Assembly: GCA_964348015.1 (NCBI GenBank)
Contig: CAYGBC010000040.1
Location: 1-42,169 of the forward strand
DNA from: SOIA01 sp964348015
Lineage (GTDB): Bacteria > Acidobacteriota > Aminicenantia > Aminicenantales > Aminicenantaceae
DNA: 42,169 bases
Direction of reading: 5' to 3'
The translations under genes were made by a program, and so were the position numbers. The notes under the pieces were generated by a model. The model did no database searches. It saw only the letters and a program-made list of their open reading frames with translations, and had not been told where the DNA came from. Of the stretch, positions 8,596 to 17,154 are shown piece by piece. Each line of letters starts with the position of its first letter. Position 1 is the first letter of the stretch.

Positions 8596-10502
8596 TTTTG
8601 GCTCTTTTGGCTGGATTTTTTGAGAATTCCGTCTCTTTTCTTGCCCGTGTACTTGGATACCGCACTGACTTTTGGAGGACAGACCTCCAAGCATGCGCCG
8701 CACTTGATACACAGGTCCTGGTCGATGATGTGAACTTTCTTCCGTTCGCCGCTTATGGCCTCCACAGGACAGTTTTTCAAACACAGAAGACAGCCGACAC
8801 ATTTCTCCGGCTCGATGTGATAGATAATGAGTTCCTTGCACACAAGGGCCGGACAACTCTTATCCCGAATATGAGCTTCATATTCATCTTTAAAATTCCT
8901 CAGCGTTGTCAGGACAGGATTGGGCGCTGTCCCTCCGAGTTGGCAGAGGGATCCCGCTTTAACGGTCTTGGCGAGATCCTCCAACTTCTCGACATCCCCT
9001 TCTTCTCCCTTTCCCTGGGTGATGAGAGTTAGAATATCCACAAGCTGCTTGGTTCCGATCCGGCACGGGACACACTTGCCGCAGGACTCTTCCTGAGTGA
9101 AATCCAAAAAATATCGAGCCACATCCACCATACATGTGTCCTCATCCATGACGATCATGCCGCCCGAACCCATCATTGAGCCCGCCTTGGTTAAAGTTTC
9201 GAAGTCGATCGGGAGATCCAGCATCTCGGCCGGGATACAGCCTCCGGAAGGACCGCCCGTCTGGACAGCCTTGAATTTCTTGTTGTCTTTGACTCCGCCT
9301 CCGATATCATAGATGATCTCTTTCAAAGTCATACCCATCGGCACTTCCACAAGGCCCGTATTGTTTATCTTGCCGACAAGAGAGAATATTTTGGTTCCTT
9401 TGCTTCCTCTTGTCCCTATCTGGGAATACCATTCTGCGCCTTTATTTATGATCAGCGGAACATTCGCCCATGTCTCCACATTGTTGATATTGGTCGGTTT
9501 GCCCCACAGACCTTCTTGAGCGGGAAAAGGAGGCCTCTGTCTGGGAAAAGCACGCCTTCCTTCGATAGACGCCATCAGTGAAGTCTCTTCACCGGAAACA
9601 AAAGCTCCGGCTCCTCTAAAGACATGAATATCGAACCCGAATTCAGAGCCGAGAATGGATTCACCGAGCAAGCCAAGCTTTTTCGCTTCGGCGATAGCTC
9701 TGGTCACGTTTTTCACAGCCAGAGGATATTCCATACGCACATAGATGTAGCCTTTAGAGGCTCCGATCGCATAGGCCCCGATGATCATGCCTTCAATGAC
9801 ACTGTGAGGGTTGCCTTCCAGAAGACTCCGGTCCATGTAGGCTCCCGGGTCTCCCTCGTCTGCGTTGCAGATGACATACTTCACATCCGAGTTGACATCG
9901 TGGCAGATTTCCCATTTTTTTCCGGTCAAGAAACCGGCTCCCCCTCTTCCTCTTAAGCCTGAAGCGGTAATCTCCTCGATGACCTCTTCTGAAGTCATAT
10001 CAAAAAGAATCTTAGTGAGTGCCTTGTACCCATCCAGTGCGATATAATCTCGGATATCAGTGGGATCGATGAACCCGTTATTCCCGAAAATGATCCGTTC
10101 CTGCTTTTTGTAGAAGGGGACATTTTTCTCACGGACGATCTTTTCTTGAGTTCTCGGATCAACGTACAGGAGCCTGTCGATGATTTTCTTGCCGACTATC
10201 GTCTCGGCGATGACCTCTTTGATATCTTCGAGTTTTATCTTTTGATAGAACACTCCCTTTGGCTGGATGACAACGATCGGGCCTCTCTCGCAGAAACCGT
10301 GGCACCCTGTTGTTCTCACATCGACTGAATCCTGAAGGCCTTGACTCTTGATCTCCACCTTAAAGGCCTGAGCGACCTTCAAACAGCCGTAGGCGTGGCA
10401 GCCCGTTCCCCCGCAGACTGTGATGCATGTTTTCCGTTTTTTTCGGGATTCTGAAATTTCCTCTCTAATTTTTTCCAGTTCAGTCGCGTTGTATTCTTCC
10501 AT
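8592..10502 (-). CDS. nuoF: NuoF-type NADH-binding flavoprotein with N-terminal 2Fe-2S and C-terminal ferredoxin domains
   Basis: A 636-residue protein of the type found in electron-bifurcating hydrogenases, formate dehydrogenases and transhydrogenases (HydB/HndC-like). The N-terminal thioredoxin-like 2Fe-2S domain has C30, C35, C67 and C71. The central NuoF core has GLRGRGGAGFLTGKKW and CNADEGDPGAYMDRSLLEG for NADH and FMN. ESCGKCVPCRIGT is the 4Fe-4S site. The C-terminus adds a 2x4Fe-4S ferredoxin domain (CVGCLLCLKNCP and CIKCGACLEVCP). Complex I NuoF is about 440 residues without those end domains, so this is the soluble bifurcation-type form. It shares a TGATG junction with nuoE. Confidence 0.93.
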   Translation of the reverse strand: MEEYNATELEKIREEISESRKKRKTCITVCGGTGCHAYGCLKVAQAFKVEIKSQGLQDSVDVRTTGCHGFCERGPIVVIQPKGVFYQKIKLEDIKEVIAETIVGKKIIDRLLYVDPRTQEKIVREKNVPFYKKQERIIFGNNGFIDPTDIRDYIALDGYKALTKILFDMTSEEVIEEITASGLRGRGGAGFLTGKKWEICHDVNSDVKYVICNADEGDPGAYMDRSLLEGNPHSVIEGMIIGAYAIGASKGYIYVRMEYPLAVKNVTRAIAEAKKLGLLGESILGSEFGFDIHVFRGAGAFVSGEETSLMASIEGRRAFPRQRPPFPAQEGLWGKPTNINNVETWANVPLIINKGAEWYSQIGTRGSKGTKIFSLVGKINNTGLVEVPMGMTLKEIIYDIGGGVKDNKKFKAVQTGGPSGGCIPAEMLDLPIDFETLTKAGSMMGSGGMIVMDEDTCMVDVARYFLDFTQEESCGKCVPCRIGTKQLVDILTLITQGKGEEGDVEKLEDLAKTVKAGSLCQLGGTAPNPVLTTLRNFKDEYEAHIRDKSCPALVCKELIIYHIEPEKCVGCLLCLKNCPVEAISGERKKVHIIDQDLCIKCGACLEVCPPKVSAVSKYTGKKRDGILKKSSQKSQK

Positions 10503-10963
10503 CAGTCAGAGCCGTTCCTTTTTGTGGTCATTAATTTCTTTAAGATATTCTCCACCTCTCTCGTTTTTAGCTGACCATGGTACTCACCATCAGCGATGGC
10601 AATAGGCCCGAGCGCACACGCGCCCACACAATTGACAGTCTCCAGCGTGAATCGATTGTCCCCGGACGTCTCTCCGGCTTTAATCTCCAATTTTCTCTCG
10701 AACTCATCCAGAATCATCGGAGCTCCTCTCACATGGCAGGCTGTTCCCATGCATATCGTGATCAGGTGTTCTCCGCGCGGTGTCAGAGAAAAGGCCTTGT
10801 AGAATGTGAGCACTCCGAATATCTCACTTTCAGAAATTTTCAACTGCTTGGATATCCGAGAGATCGCTTGAGCCGGAATGTAACCGAACTCTTCCTGGAT
10901 ATCATGAAGGATATGAATGAGTTCTCTTTGATCTTTTTTGGATTCATTCACACGTTTTTCCAT
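10502..10963 (-). CDS. nuoE: NuoE-type 2Fe-2S subunit
   Basis: A 153-residue thioredoxin-fold 2Fe-2S protein of the 24 kDa complex I subunit/HydC family. The ligands are C71 and C76 in CMGTACHVRG and C112 and C116 in NCVGACALGP. The N-terminal helical segment (IHILHDIQEEFGYIP) is typical. It pairs with NuoF to accept electrons from NADH. It lies 12 nt downstream of the ald-like gene and overlaps nuoF by one base, so it belongs to the middle of this operon. The Shine-Dalgarno is weak (AAGG). Confidence 0.95.
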   Translation of the reverse strand: MEKRVNESKKDQRELIHILHDIQEEFGYIPAQAISRISKQLKISESEIFGVLTFYKAFSLTPRGEHLITICMGTACHVRGAPMILDEFERKLEIKAGETSGDNRFTLETVNCVGACALGPIAIADGEYHGQLKTREVENILKKLMTTKRNGSD

Positions 10964-10975
10964 TTCTACTGACCT

Positions 10976-12091
10976 TTACAAATAGGAATTGATATCTTTG
11001 TAATTCAGACCAAATCTTTCAGCGATATTTTTCTTGGTGATATTCCCTCGAAAAACATAAACTCCGCGCGCGAGACAATGTTTCTCTTTCAGAGTCTGTT
11101 CGATTCCTTTCTCTCCAATCTCCACGAGACAGGACGTAACCAGATTGGAGAGGACCTTTGACGAAGTGCGGCTCACGGCGGAAGTGATATTGGGAACACA
11201 GTAATGAATGACTCCTTCATCGACGAAAGTGGGCTGCTCCAGTGTTGTCAGGCGGCTTGTTTCGATGCATCCTCCCTGATCGATGGCCAGATCGATGATC
11301 AGGGATCCTTTTTTCATGCTTTTGACCATGTCCCGAGTGACTATGACCGGAGCTTTCTCACCGGGACGAAGCACGGCTCCAATCAGGATATCTGCAATCT
11401 TCACCATCCGGGCCAAGTTGTAATTGCTGGCAAACAGAGTGATCAACCTCCCCGAAGTCATTTCTTCCAGCTCTCTCAGCCTGTCCATATACCGGCCCAG
11501 CGCGATCGTGTGCGCTCCAGCCCCGAGCAGGCTTTTGACCGCGCTTCGAGCGAGAACACCGCTCCCGACCACAACCGCGGTGGCCGGAGGAACGCTCACC
11601 ACTCCCCCGAGGATCACGCCCTGGCCGCCAAAACTGGTCTGAAGATACTGTCCCGAAATGGCCAGGCACATCTGCCCGGCGATCTCACTCAGACTCTCGA
11701 TGAAAGGAAGGTCCCCGTTCTCATCTTGAACGATCTCATAGCCAATGATGGAGACGTTTTTTTTGAGGAGTTCCTCCAAAAGAATTTTTCGGGCCACGGC
11801 CAGATGATGAAACCCGAATAAAACCTGGTCTTTTTTCACAAGCTGGCATTCCTCTTTATTCAAAGGAGAAATATTGAGAACGACATCCGAGCGGCCAAAG
11901 ACCTCCTCTTTGGTAAAAACGATCTCGCCTCCGAGATCACTGTATTCCTCGTTACTGTATCCGGATTTTAATCCCGCTCCAGCCTGCACGTAAACCGTGT
12001 GTCCATGCTCAACGAGCAGCGAGACTCCACTCGGACTCAAGCCCACTCTGTTCTCAATTTTACATCCTTCGTTGAGGACACCAACATTCAT
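10976..12091 (-). CDS. ald: Alanine dehydrogenase/PNT-family protein with altered pyruvate-binding motif
   Basis: A 371-residue protein of the alanine dehydrogenase/NAD(P) transhydrogenase-alpha family, which interconverts L-alanine and pyruvate using NAD. Seen: Arg15 in ENRVGLSPSG, His96 in FGFHHLA, the nucleotide motif VVGSGVLARSAVKSLLGAG, and IDLAIDQGGCIETS. The usual VKVKEP motif with the substrate-contacting Lys reads LNISPLN here, and AVPRTST reads AVSRTSS, so activity or substrate may differ. A strong AGGAGG lies 5 nt before the ATG. It heads the operon, which suggests amino-acid oxidation feeding NADH to the NuoEFG/Nfn proteins. Confidence 0.85.
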   Translation of the reverse strand: MNVGVLNEGCKIENRVGLSPSGVSLLVEHGHTVYVQAGAGLKSGYSNEEYSDLGGEIVFTKEEVFGRSDVVLNISPLNKEECQLVKKDQVLFGFHHLAVARKILLEELLKKNVSIIGYEIVQDENGDLPFIESLSEIAGQMCLAISGQYLQTSFGGQGVILGGVVSVPPATAVVVGSGVLARSAVKSLLGAGAHTIALGRYMDRLRELEEMTSGRLITLFASNYNLARMVKIADILIGAVLRPGEKAPVIVTRDMVKSMKKGSLIIDLAIDQGGCIETSRLTTLEQPTFVDEGVIHYCVPNITSAVSRTSSKVLSNLVTSCLVEIGEKGIEQTLKEKHCLARGVYVFRGNITKKNIAERFGLNYKDINSYL

Positions 12092-12118
12092 TTTTTCCTC
12101 CTGCGTTTTACAGGACAG

Positions 12119-12124
12119 ATTATA
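12119..12124 (-). promoter_or_regulatory. Candidate -10 box for the ald-nuoEFG-nfnAB operon
   Basis: The minus strand reads TATAAT at 12124-12119. Transcription would start near 12112, leaving a leader of about 21 nt that contains the AGGAGG. No convincing -35 hexamer sits 16-18 bp upstream, so the promoter may need an activator. Confidence 0.5.
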
Positions 12125-12294
12125 TTAGCAAGTTAATGTGCTGAGGGCAACAATAACGGGAAAAAATATCAAAAAAATAAAAAAAATCCAGAAAATTTGC
12201 GGATTATTCGGGATCACGTTTCTCGATTTTGAAATTTCTTCAGAGTGGACCCGAACTTTTTATGGAATGTGTCGACATTTTCGTTCGATCAACC

Positions 12295-12415
12295 GTCATT
12301 GCGAGCGGAGAGTGACGATCTCAAAAGAAAAAGATTTGCATCTAATAGAATCCGGCTGCCACCTCGTCCCTCGCAACGAAACACGTGGGAGATCGTTTCA
12401 CTGCGCCCGCATGAC
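12295..12415. repeat. Inverted pair of REP-like units; rest of gap non-coding
   Basis: In the 369-bp gap 12092-12460 the only clear structure besides the promoter is this pair. GTCATTGCGAGCG begins the left arm (12295-12322), and a diverged inverted copy (12387-12415) ends in GCATGAC. The arms also share GATCTC/GAGATC. It belongs to the same REP family as 3343-3511 and 24239-24320. Confidence 0.7.
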
Positions 12416-12460
12416 ATCCATCCTGTCACTTCAGATAAGACGCCATCTCATGGGATGATC

Positions 12461-13444
12461 TCACATAAAGAGTTTCAAAGTCAGAAAGATATAAAAGATG
12501 TAAAGCGCGAAAAGGATCAATCCTTTGACTTTCCCCAACCGGCACCCGATCCTCATCAACACCAGCATGGTCAACACGATCAAGATCATATAGGGAAAAG
12601 TGAAGTCCATCACCTTCAATTCCACTGTGATCGGATTGGCGATCGAGGAAACACCGATGATCCAGAGAACATTGAGGATATCTGCCCCGATGATGTTCCC
12701 GACAGCGATCTCTCCCTCTCCCTTAGTGGCCGCAGTCACGCAGGTGCTTATTTCGGGAAGAGAGGTTCCGATGGCGAGGACAATCAGTCCAATGACAGTC
12801 TCAGAAACAGAAAAATGTATGGCGATACGCTCAGCCGCCCAGACAACCACGGAGCTGGTCGCCACAACTCCCGCGAGTCCCAGAATAAACAACAGGGTCA
12901 CCCGTCTCAGTTCTGGCTTCATGCGTGGCCCGAGGCTTTTTCCTTTTAACTCCAATCGTTGAGTTGCCGGGCTGTCTTCGCCAAACCGCAAGTCTCTTCT
13001 TTTAAGAATGAGGATGTAATACACGCAGAGAATCAGGACAAAAAGAGCGCCTTCGAGGCGGCCGATCGTACCGTTCCTTGCCAGGATATAAGCCAGAATG
13101 TCGATCGAAAGAAGAAAAGCCCCGATGACTTTAAGCACGCGGCAATTGACATAGATTACAGTCGGGGCCAGGAGGGCGGCCAAAGGAAGAGCGATTCCGT
13201 CATCGCAGATGACTGATCCGACAGCATTTCCCAGAGCGAACTCCGGTTTTCCCCGAACGGCTGCAATAACCGACACACAGAATTCCGGAGCCGTGGTGGC
13301 CATCCCGACAAGAACAATCCCGATGACCATTTTGGAGACGTTAAACGCCTTGGCGATGCCGGAGGCGCCTTCCACGAAAAAACTCGCGGATTTAAACAGA
13401 AGAGCGAATGAAGCGATCAAAACGATAAAATATAAATAGACCAT
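12461..13444 (-). CDS. Sodium/calcium exchanger family (CaCA) membrane protein
   Basis: A 327-residue, roughly ten-helix protein with the two inverted alpha repeats of the CaCA family. The first repeat has MATTAPEFCVSVIAAVRG followed by GNAVGSVICDDG; the second has AIGTSLPEISTCVTAATKG followed by GNIIGADILNVL. It would exchange Ca2+ or a related cation for Na+ or H+ across the inner membrane. The first repeat has CDDG where many family members have an Asn-containing motif, so ion selectivity is uncertain. The start is 10 nt after the amidohydrolase stop, so the two are likely cotranscribed. Confidence 0.9.
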   Translation of the reverse strand: MVYLYFIVLIASFALLFKSASFFVEGASGIAKAFNVSKMVIGIVLVGMATTAPEFCVSVIAAVRGKPEFALGNAVGSVICDDGIALPLAALLAPTVIYVNCRVLKVIGAFLLSIDILAYILARNGTIGRLEGALFVLILCVYYILILKRRDLRFGEDSPATQRLELKGKSLGPRMKPELRRVTLLFILGLAGVVATSSVVVWAAERIAIHFSVSETVIGLIVLAIGTSLPEISTCVTAATKGEGEIAVGNIIGADILNVLWIIGVSSIANPITVELKVMDFTFPYMILIVLTMLVLMRIGCRLGKVKGLILFALYIFYIFLTLKLFM

Positions 13445-13454
13445 CTGAACGCGT

Positions 13455-15131
13455 TTAATTCCTCAAGACGGTTTTCCCGTTTACGATCGTCATCTGAACT
13501 TTTGTATTCCGGATCTCTTCAGGAGGTATACCGAATATATTTTGAGTGAGGACCACAAGGTCAGCCAGCTTCCCCGCTTCTACGGAACCTTTGATGCTCT
13601 CGGAGAATTCGGCATAGGCTCCGTTCAAAGTGTATCCTTTCACCGCTTCCTCCAGGGAAATCTTCTGTTCCGGAAACCAGCCCTCCGGATGCCTGCCATC
13701 CAGAGTCTGTCGCGTCACCGCCGCGTAAATCCCGGTCAGCGGGTCCAGAGGAGCGACTGTCCAGTCCGAACCGCAGGCCAACACTGCGCCTTCTTCTAAA
13801 AGTGACTGAAAAGCATAGGTCGTTTGGCATCTTTCTCTCCCGATCTTTTCCTCCGCCCATCTCCCATCATCTACGGCGTGATAGGGCTGGACCGAGGCGA
13901 TGATCCCGAGTCTGGCCATCCGCTCGATATCCTCGGGAAGGAGATGTTGGGCATGCTCAATCCGCCAGCGTCTGTCTCTTTCTCCGCCTTGGGCTATGGC
14001 TCTTTCCATGATATCCAGGAGAACGTGATTGGCCCTGTCTCCTATCGCATGAATCGCCACCTGGAGCCCGGTCTTGTCCGCCTCCATGAGTCTGCGCTCC
14101 ATGATTCCCTCTGGAAACATCTGGGCATGGAACAGACCTGTTTTGTCGGGATTATCGGCGTAGGGCTCGAAAAACAGGGCCGTGGATGAACCCAGAGACC
14201 CGTCGACAAATCCTTTGAGGCCTCCAAGCTTTAAGAAAGTGTTGCCTGCTGGAATGTTCAACCTGATCTTCTGGTAAAGGTCCATTTCTTCTATCGACAC
14301 ATAGACGCAGAGCCGGGAAGTCAACCTGTCCTCCTTCAGCAGTTCGTGGTAAACCTCTATGTTGTCCGCGGAGGCCATGTCATGAACGGATGTCACTCCG
14401 CACTCGGCGGCACGTTCGAGGGCCACCTCGGCGGCTCTTAACTTGGCTTTGAGGGAAGGCTCGGGGATGTGTTTCATCACCAGTTCCATGGCCGCGTCTT
14501 TTAAAATTCCTGTCGGCTCTCCGGTGGTGCGGTCCTTGAGGATTTCTCCGCCCTCCGGAGACGGAGTGTCTTTGGTGACCCCCGCGATCTTCAGGGCCAG
14601 GCTGTTCGCTAAAACCATGTGTCCGTCGTGGCGGTTGATGCACACAGGATGATGCAGAGTGACTTCATCAACCCATTCTTTCCGCGGCAGTTCTGGAGGA
14701 TCAAAAGACTGGTGGTCCCAGTTCCCGTTGAGGATCCATTCTCCTCTTTCCAGCTCACCGGCTCTCCGCTTGATTCTGGCGACAAACTCCTCCTTGCTGT
14801 TCACGTCACGCAGGTCAATGCTCAGGAGAGAAAACCCTCCGTCGAGGAAATGCGTGTGGGAATCAACGAACCCGGGAAGGACCAGATCTCCGTTCAGGTC
14901 GATAATCTCCGTTTTATTCCCGACGAGCTTCCTGATTTTCGCAGTGGAGCCGACTTCCAGGATCTTGTCTCCTTTCACCGCCACCGCCTCGGCCCACGGC
15001 TGGTCAGGATTGACTGTCCAGACAGCGCCGTTGAGAAGAACGAGGTCAGCCATTTTTTTCTCCGGGATTGAGCTGCAGGCGAAGCTCAAAACAAAAAATA
15101 ATCCCAAAACAGTGATCCTTGATCTTCTCAC
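13455..15131 (-). CDS. YtcJ-like metal-dependent amidohydrolase, predicted lipoprotein
   Basis: A 558-residue Amidohydro_3 protein. The N-terminus VLGLFFVLSFACSS is a lipoprotein signal with Cys19 as the lipidated residue, so it should be membrane-anchored outside the cytoplasm. VDSHTHFLDGG is the first metal site. Further motifs are VAIHAIGDRANH, RIEHAQHL and CGSDWTVAPLDP, followed by the C-terminal composite sandwich GKLADLVVL. The start is GTG at 15131 with AGGAGG about 5 nt upstream. The substrate of YtcJ-like proteins is generally unknown. It sits between the MBL hydrolase (42 nt upstream) and the CaCA exchanger. Confidence 0.9.
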   Translation of the reverse strand: MRRSRITVLGLFFVLSFACSSIPEKKMADLVLLNGAVWTVNPDQPWAEAVAVKGDKILEVGSTAKIRKLVGNKTEIIDLNGDLVLPGFVDSHTHFLDGGFSLLSIDLRDVNSKEEFVARIKRRAGELERGEWILNGNWDHQSFDPPELPRKEWVDEVTLHHPVCINRHDGHMVLANSLALKIAGVTKDTPSPEGGEILKDRTTGEPTGILKDAAMELVMKHIPEPSLKAKLRAAEVALERAAECGVTSVHDMASADNIEVYHELLKEDRLTSRLCVYVSIEEMDLYQKIRLNIPAGNTFLKLGGLKGFVDGSLGSSTALFFEPYADNPDKTGLFHAQMFPEGIMERRLMEADKTGLQVAIHAIGDRANHVLLDIMERAIAQGGERDRRWRIEHAQHLLPEDIERMARLGIIASVQPYHAVDDGRWAEEKIGRERCQTTYAFQSLLEEGAVLACGSDWTVAPLDPLTGIYAAVTRQTLDGRHPEGWFPEQKISLEEAVKGYTLNGAYAEFSESIKGSVEAGKLADLVVLTQNIFGIPPEEIRNTKVQMTIVNGKTVLRN

Positions 15132-15173
15132 TCTTTCCTCCTCCTGCGTCTCTCCTCCAGACTCTCTGTCTAT

Positions 15174-15950
15174 TCATAAGGGGATTCTTTCAAAATCCTC
15201 GGGAATAATCAATTTTCCCGTGTAGCTTTTTCGAATTTCTGACTCGATCTCCTGAAGAGAAAAATCCAGTTCGCCGAAAAAGTGACAGGGAACCAGACAT
15301 TTGATCCCAGATTCCTGGGCCTGCTGCCCCAGCTGGAGCGAATGAGTGTGCATCATTTTCAGAGAGGGGTACTCTTTAAACACGCGAGACGGAGCGCTGC
15401 AGTCGTGAACAAGACAATCCTTCCCAGCGGCATACCGAAAAAGAGACGGATCACAGGGAGTGTCCCCCGAATACACCAAATCTTTTTTCCCCTTCTTGAA
15501 TTGAAAGTGAAATGCCAGGGAAGACGGGCTGTGCGGGACCTTGAATGAGGTTCCTAAAACCGAACCTTCCAATTCGAAGCTCTCTCCCGCTTCGAGCGTG
15601 ACGAATTCGATCCTGGTCTTGATCTTTTTTTCTCTCAAATGAAACAGGTCCAGCAGGTCACTGCACAGCTGGACAGATTCCTCTGAGCCATAGAGCCGGA
15701 TGCGTCCTTCCTCCAGCATCAGGCTGTGGACCAGAGAAGGCAGCCCGTAGACATGGTCCGGATGGATATGGGTGATCAGTATCGCAGCGATATTCCTGGG
15801 ATCAAGGTTGAGCCTCTTGATTTTCTGAAAAACTCCTCCGGGGCAGTCGACGAGGAACAGCTCCTTATCCTGTTTGAGGAGAAAAGCCGTGTTATCCCTG
15901 TTCTCCGTGGCTACGGATCCGCCGGTACCTAAAAAACAGAGCTCAATCAT
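15174..15950 (-). CDS. Metallo-beta-lactamase-fold hydrolase, ribonuclease Z-like
   Basis: A 258-residue protein starting MIELCFLGTGGS, a typical RNase Z/MBL opening. The metal motif is ITHIHPDHVYGLPSL with H61, H63, D65 and H66. Later motifs are VYSGDTPCDP (Asp) and MMHTHSLQLG (His). RNase Z would cut the 3' trailer of tRNA, but arylsulfatase-type and other MBL enzymes share these motifs, so the reaction is not certain. The frame is open upstream to 16079, but residues before 15950 are not family-like. No Shine-Dalgarno precedes the ATG; TATTAT about 10 nt upstream on the minus strand suggests a very short leader. Confidence 0.85.
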   Translation of the reverse strand: MIELCFLGTGGSVATENRDNTAFLLKQDKELFLVDCPGGVFQKIKRLNLDPRNIAAILITHIHPDHVYGLPSLVHSLMLEEGRIRLYGSEESVQLCSDLLDLFHLREKKIKTRIEFVTLEAGESFELEGSVLGTSFKVPHSPSSLAFHFQFKKGKKDLVYSGDTPCDPSLFRYAAGKDCLVHDCSAPSRVFKEYPSLKMMHTHSLQLGQQAQESGIKCLVPCHFFGELDFSLQEIESEIRKSYTGKLIIPEDFERIPL

Positions 15951-16026
15951 TTTATTGCGAATAATACCAGAGTCCTTCACAAAAACAAATAATTTTAAGT
16001 GGGTTCCCCGACAGTTAAAAAATAAT

Positions 16027-16054
16027 TTGACAGGGTCTGTCTGGATTAGATAAA
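16027..16054 (+). promoter_or_regulatory. Candidate promoter of the GHMP kinase-efp operon
   Basis: A perfect -35 TTGACA lies at 16027-16032. A weak -10 (GATAAA, 16049-16054) follows after 16 bp. Transcription would start within a few bases of the ATG at 16063, and no Shine-Dalgarno is visible, so the transcript may be leaderless. Confidence 0.5.
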
Positions 16055-16062
16055 AAAAAATC

Positions 16063-17154
16063 ATGAGAGAAGAGATCAAGGTCTCGGCACCGGGAAGAGT
16101 GTGCCTCTTTGGAGAGCATCAGGACTACTTCGACCTTCCGATCATCGCCGCCGCGATCAACCTGAGAATATCCATCAGCGGTCAAAAACGAAAGGACCAC
16201 ATGCTCAAGATCGATCTCCCGGATATCAGAGACGTTGAAGAATTTTCTCTCGAAAAAGAAGCCGAATACACCAAGGAACGAGATTACTTGAAAAGTGCCG
16301 TAAATGTCTTGAAAAGGAAAGGCATCCGGTTTCCCTCGGGGTGGGACTGTCTTGTCCGGGGTACCATCCCGATAAATTCAGGCACAGCCAGCTCCTCTGC
16401 CCTTGTGGTGGCCTGGATAAAATTCCTCCTGGAAGCGGCTGGCGATCAGAAAGCCAGGGATGTGGAGGAGATCGCTGAGCTGGCTTTTTTGAGTGAAGTG
16501 GCTGAGTTCGGAGAGCCTGGAGGAAAAATGGACCACTTTTCCTCTGCTCTGGGGGGCGTGGTTTCTGTCGATTTTGGAGAGGGACTGAAAGTCAAAAAGC
16601 TGAAAAATTCTTTGAAAGAATTCGTTCTGGCCGATTCTCTCCAGAAAAAGGACACGACCGGAATGCTGGGGTATATCAAAAGTCATGTCCTTGAAGGGTT
16701 GACCCGCATTCAGGAAAGGATAGACGGGTTCAACCTGCAAAGCCCTCTCACTCAAAGGGAGAACAACGAGATCGAAAAGTTATCGCCGGATGTCCAGAGA
16801 CTGCTGAAAGGGACCCTTCTGACGAGGGACCTCACCGCTGAAGGCAGGGCCCTTTTTGAATCAGAGGTTTTTGACCATGCGCGATTCGGGGAACTGCTTT
16901 CCCGCCAGCACGAAGTCCTCAGAGACTTTATCCGCATCTCCACTCCTAAAATCGAGCAAATGATAGACACCTCGCTCGAGGCGGGCGCCTTAGGGGCAAA
17001 AACAAACGGCTCGGGAGGCGGAGGGTGCATGTTTGCCTACGCTCCCGATAACGCGGCCAAGGTTGCCGCAGCTCTGGAAAAAACAGGCGCAAAGGTCTAT
17101 GTTGTGCGCATCGATACCGGAGCCAGGCGGGAGGAAATCGAGGAGGACCGATGA
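16063..17154 (+). CDS. GHMP-family sugar kinase (galactokinase-like)
   Basis: A 363-residue GHMP kinase. APGRVCLFGEHQDYFDLP (residues 9-26) matches the galactokinase signature, with Gln where galactokinases usually have Thr (GEHTDY). IPINSGTASSSALVVAW is the ATP-binding motif 2, GGKMDHFSSALGG carries the probable catalytic Asp, and KTNGSGGGGCMF is motif 3. It should phosphorylate a sugar or sugar acid with ATP. The family also includes arabino-, glucurono- and heptose kinases, so the substrate is open. The stop overlaps the efp start (ATGA), an unusual partnership for a sugar kinase. Confidence 0.88.
   Translation: MREEIKVSAPGRVCLFGEHQDYFDLPIIAAAINLRISISGQKRKDHMLKIDLPDIRDVEEFSLEKEAEYTKERDYLKSAVNVLKRKGIRFPSGWDCLVRGTIPINSGTASSSALVVAWIKFLLEAAGDQKARDVEEIAELAFLSEVAEFGEPGGKMDHFSSALGGVVSVDFGEGLKVKKLKNSLKEFVLADSLQKKDTTGMLGYIKSHVLEGLTRIQERIDGFNLQSPLTQRENNEIEKLSPDVQRLLKGTLLTRDLTAEGRALFESEVFDHARFGELLSRQHEVLRDFIRISTPKIEQMIDTSLEAGALGAKTNGSGGGGCMFAYAPDNAAKVAAALEKTGAKVYVVRIDTGARREEIEEDR

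Noticed and set aside
6031..8856. Longer NuoG-like protein starting at 8856
   Set aside because: The extra 87 codons overlap the end of nuoF in another frame and have no family character; MKITIDGKRIAL at 8595 is the natural start.
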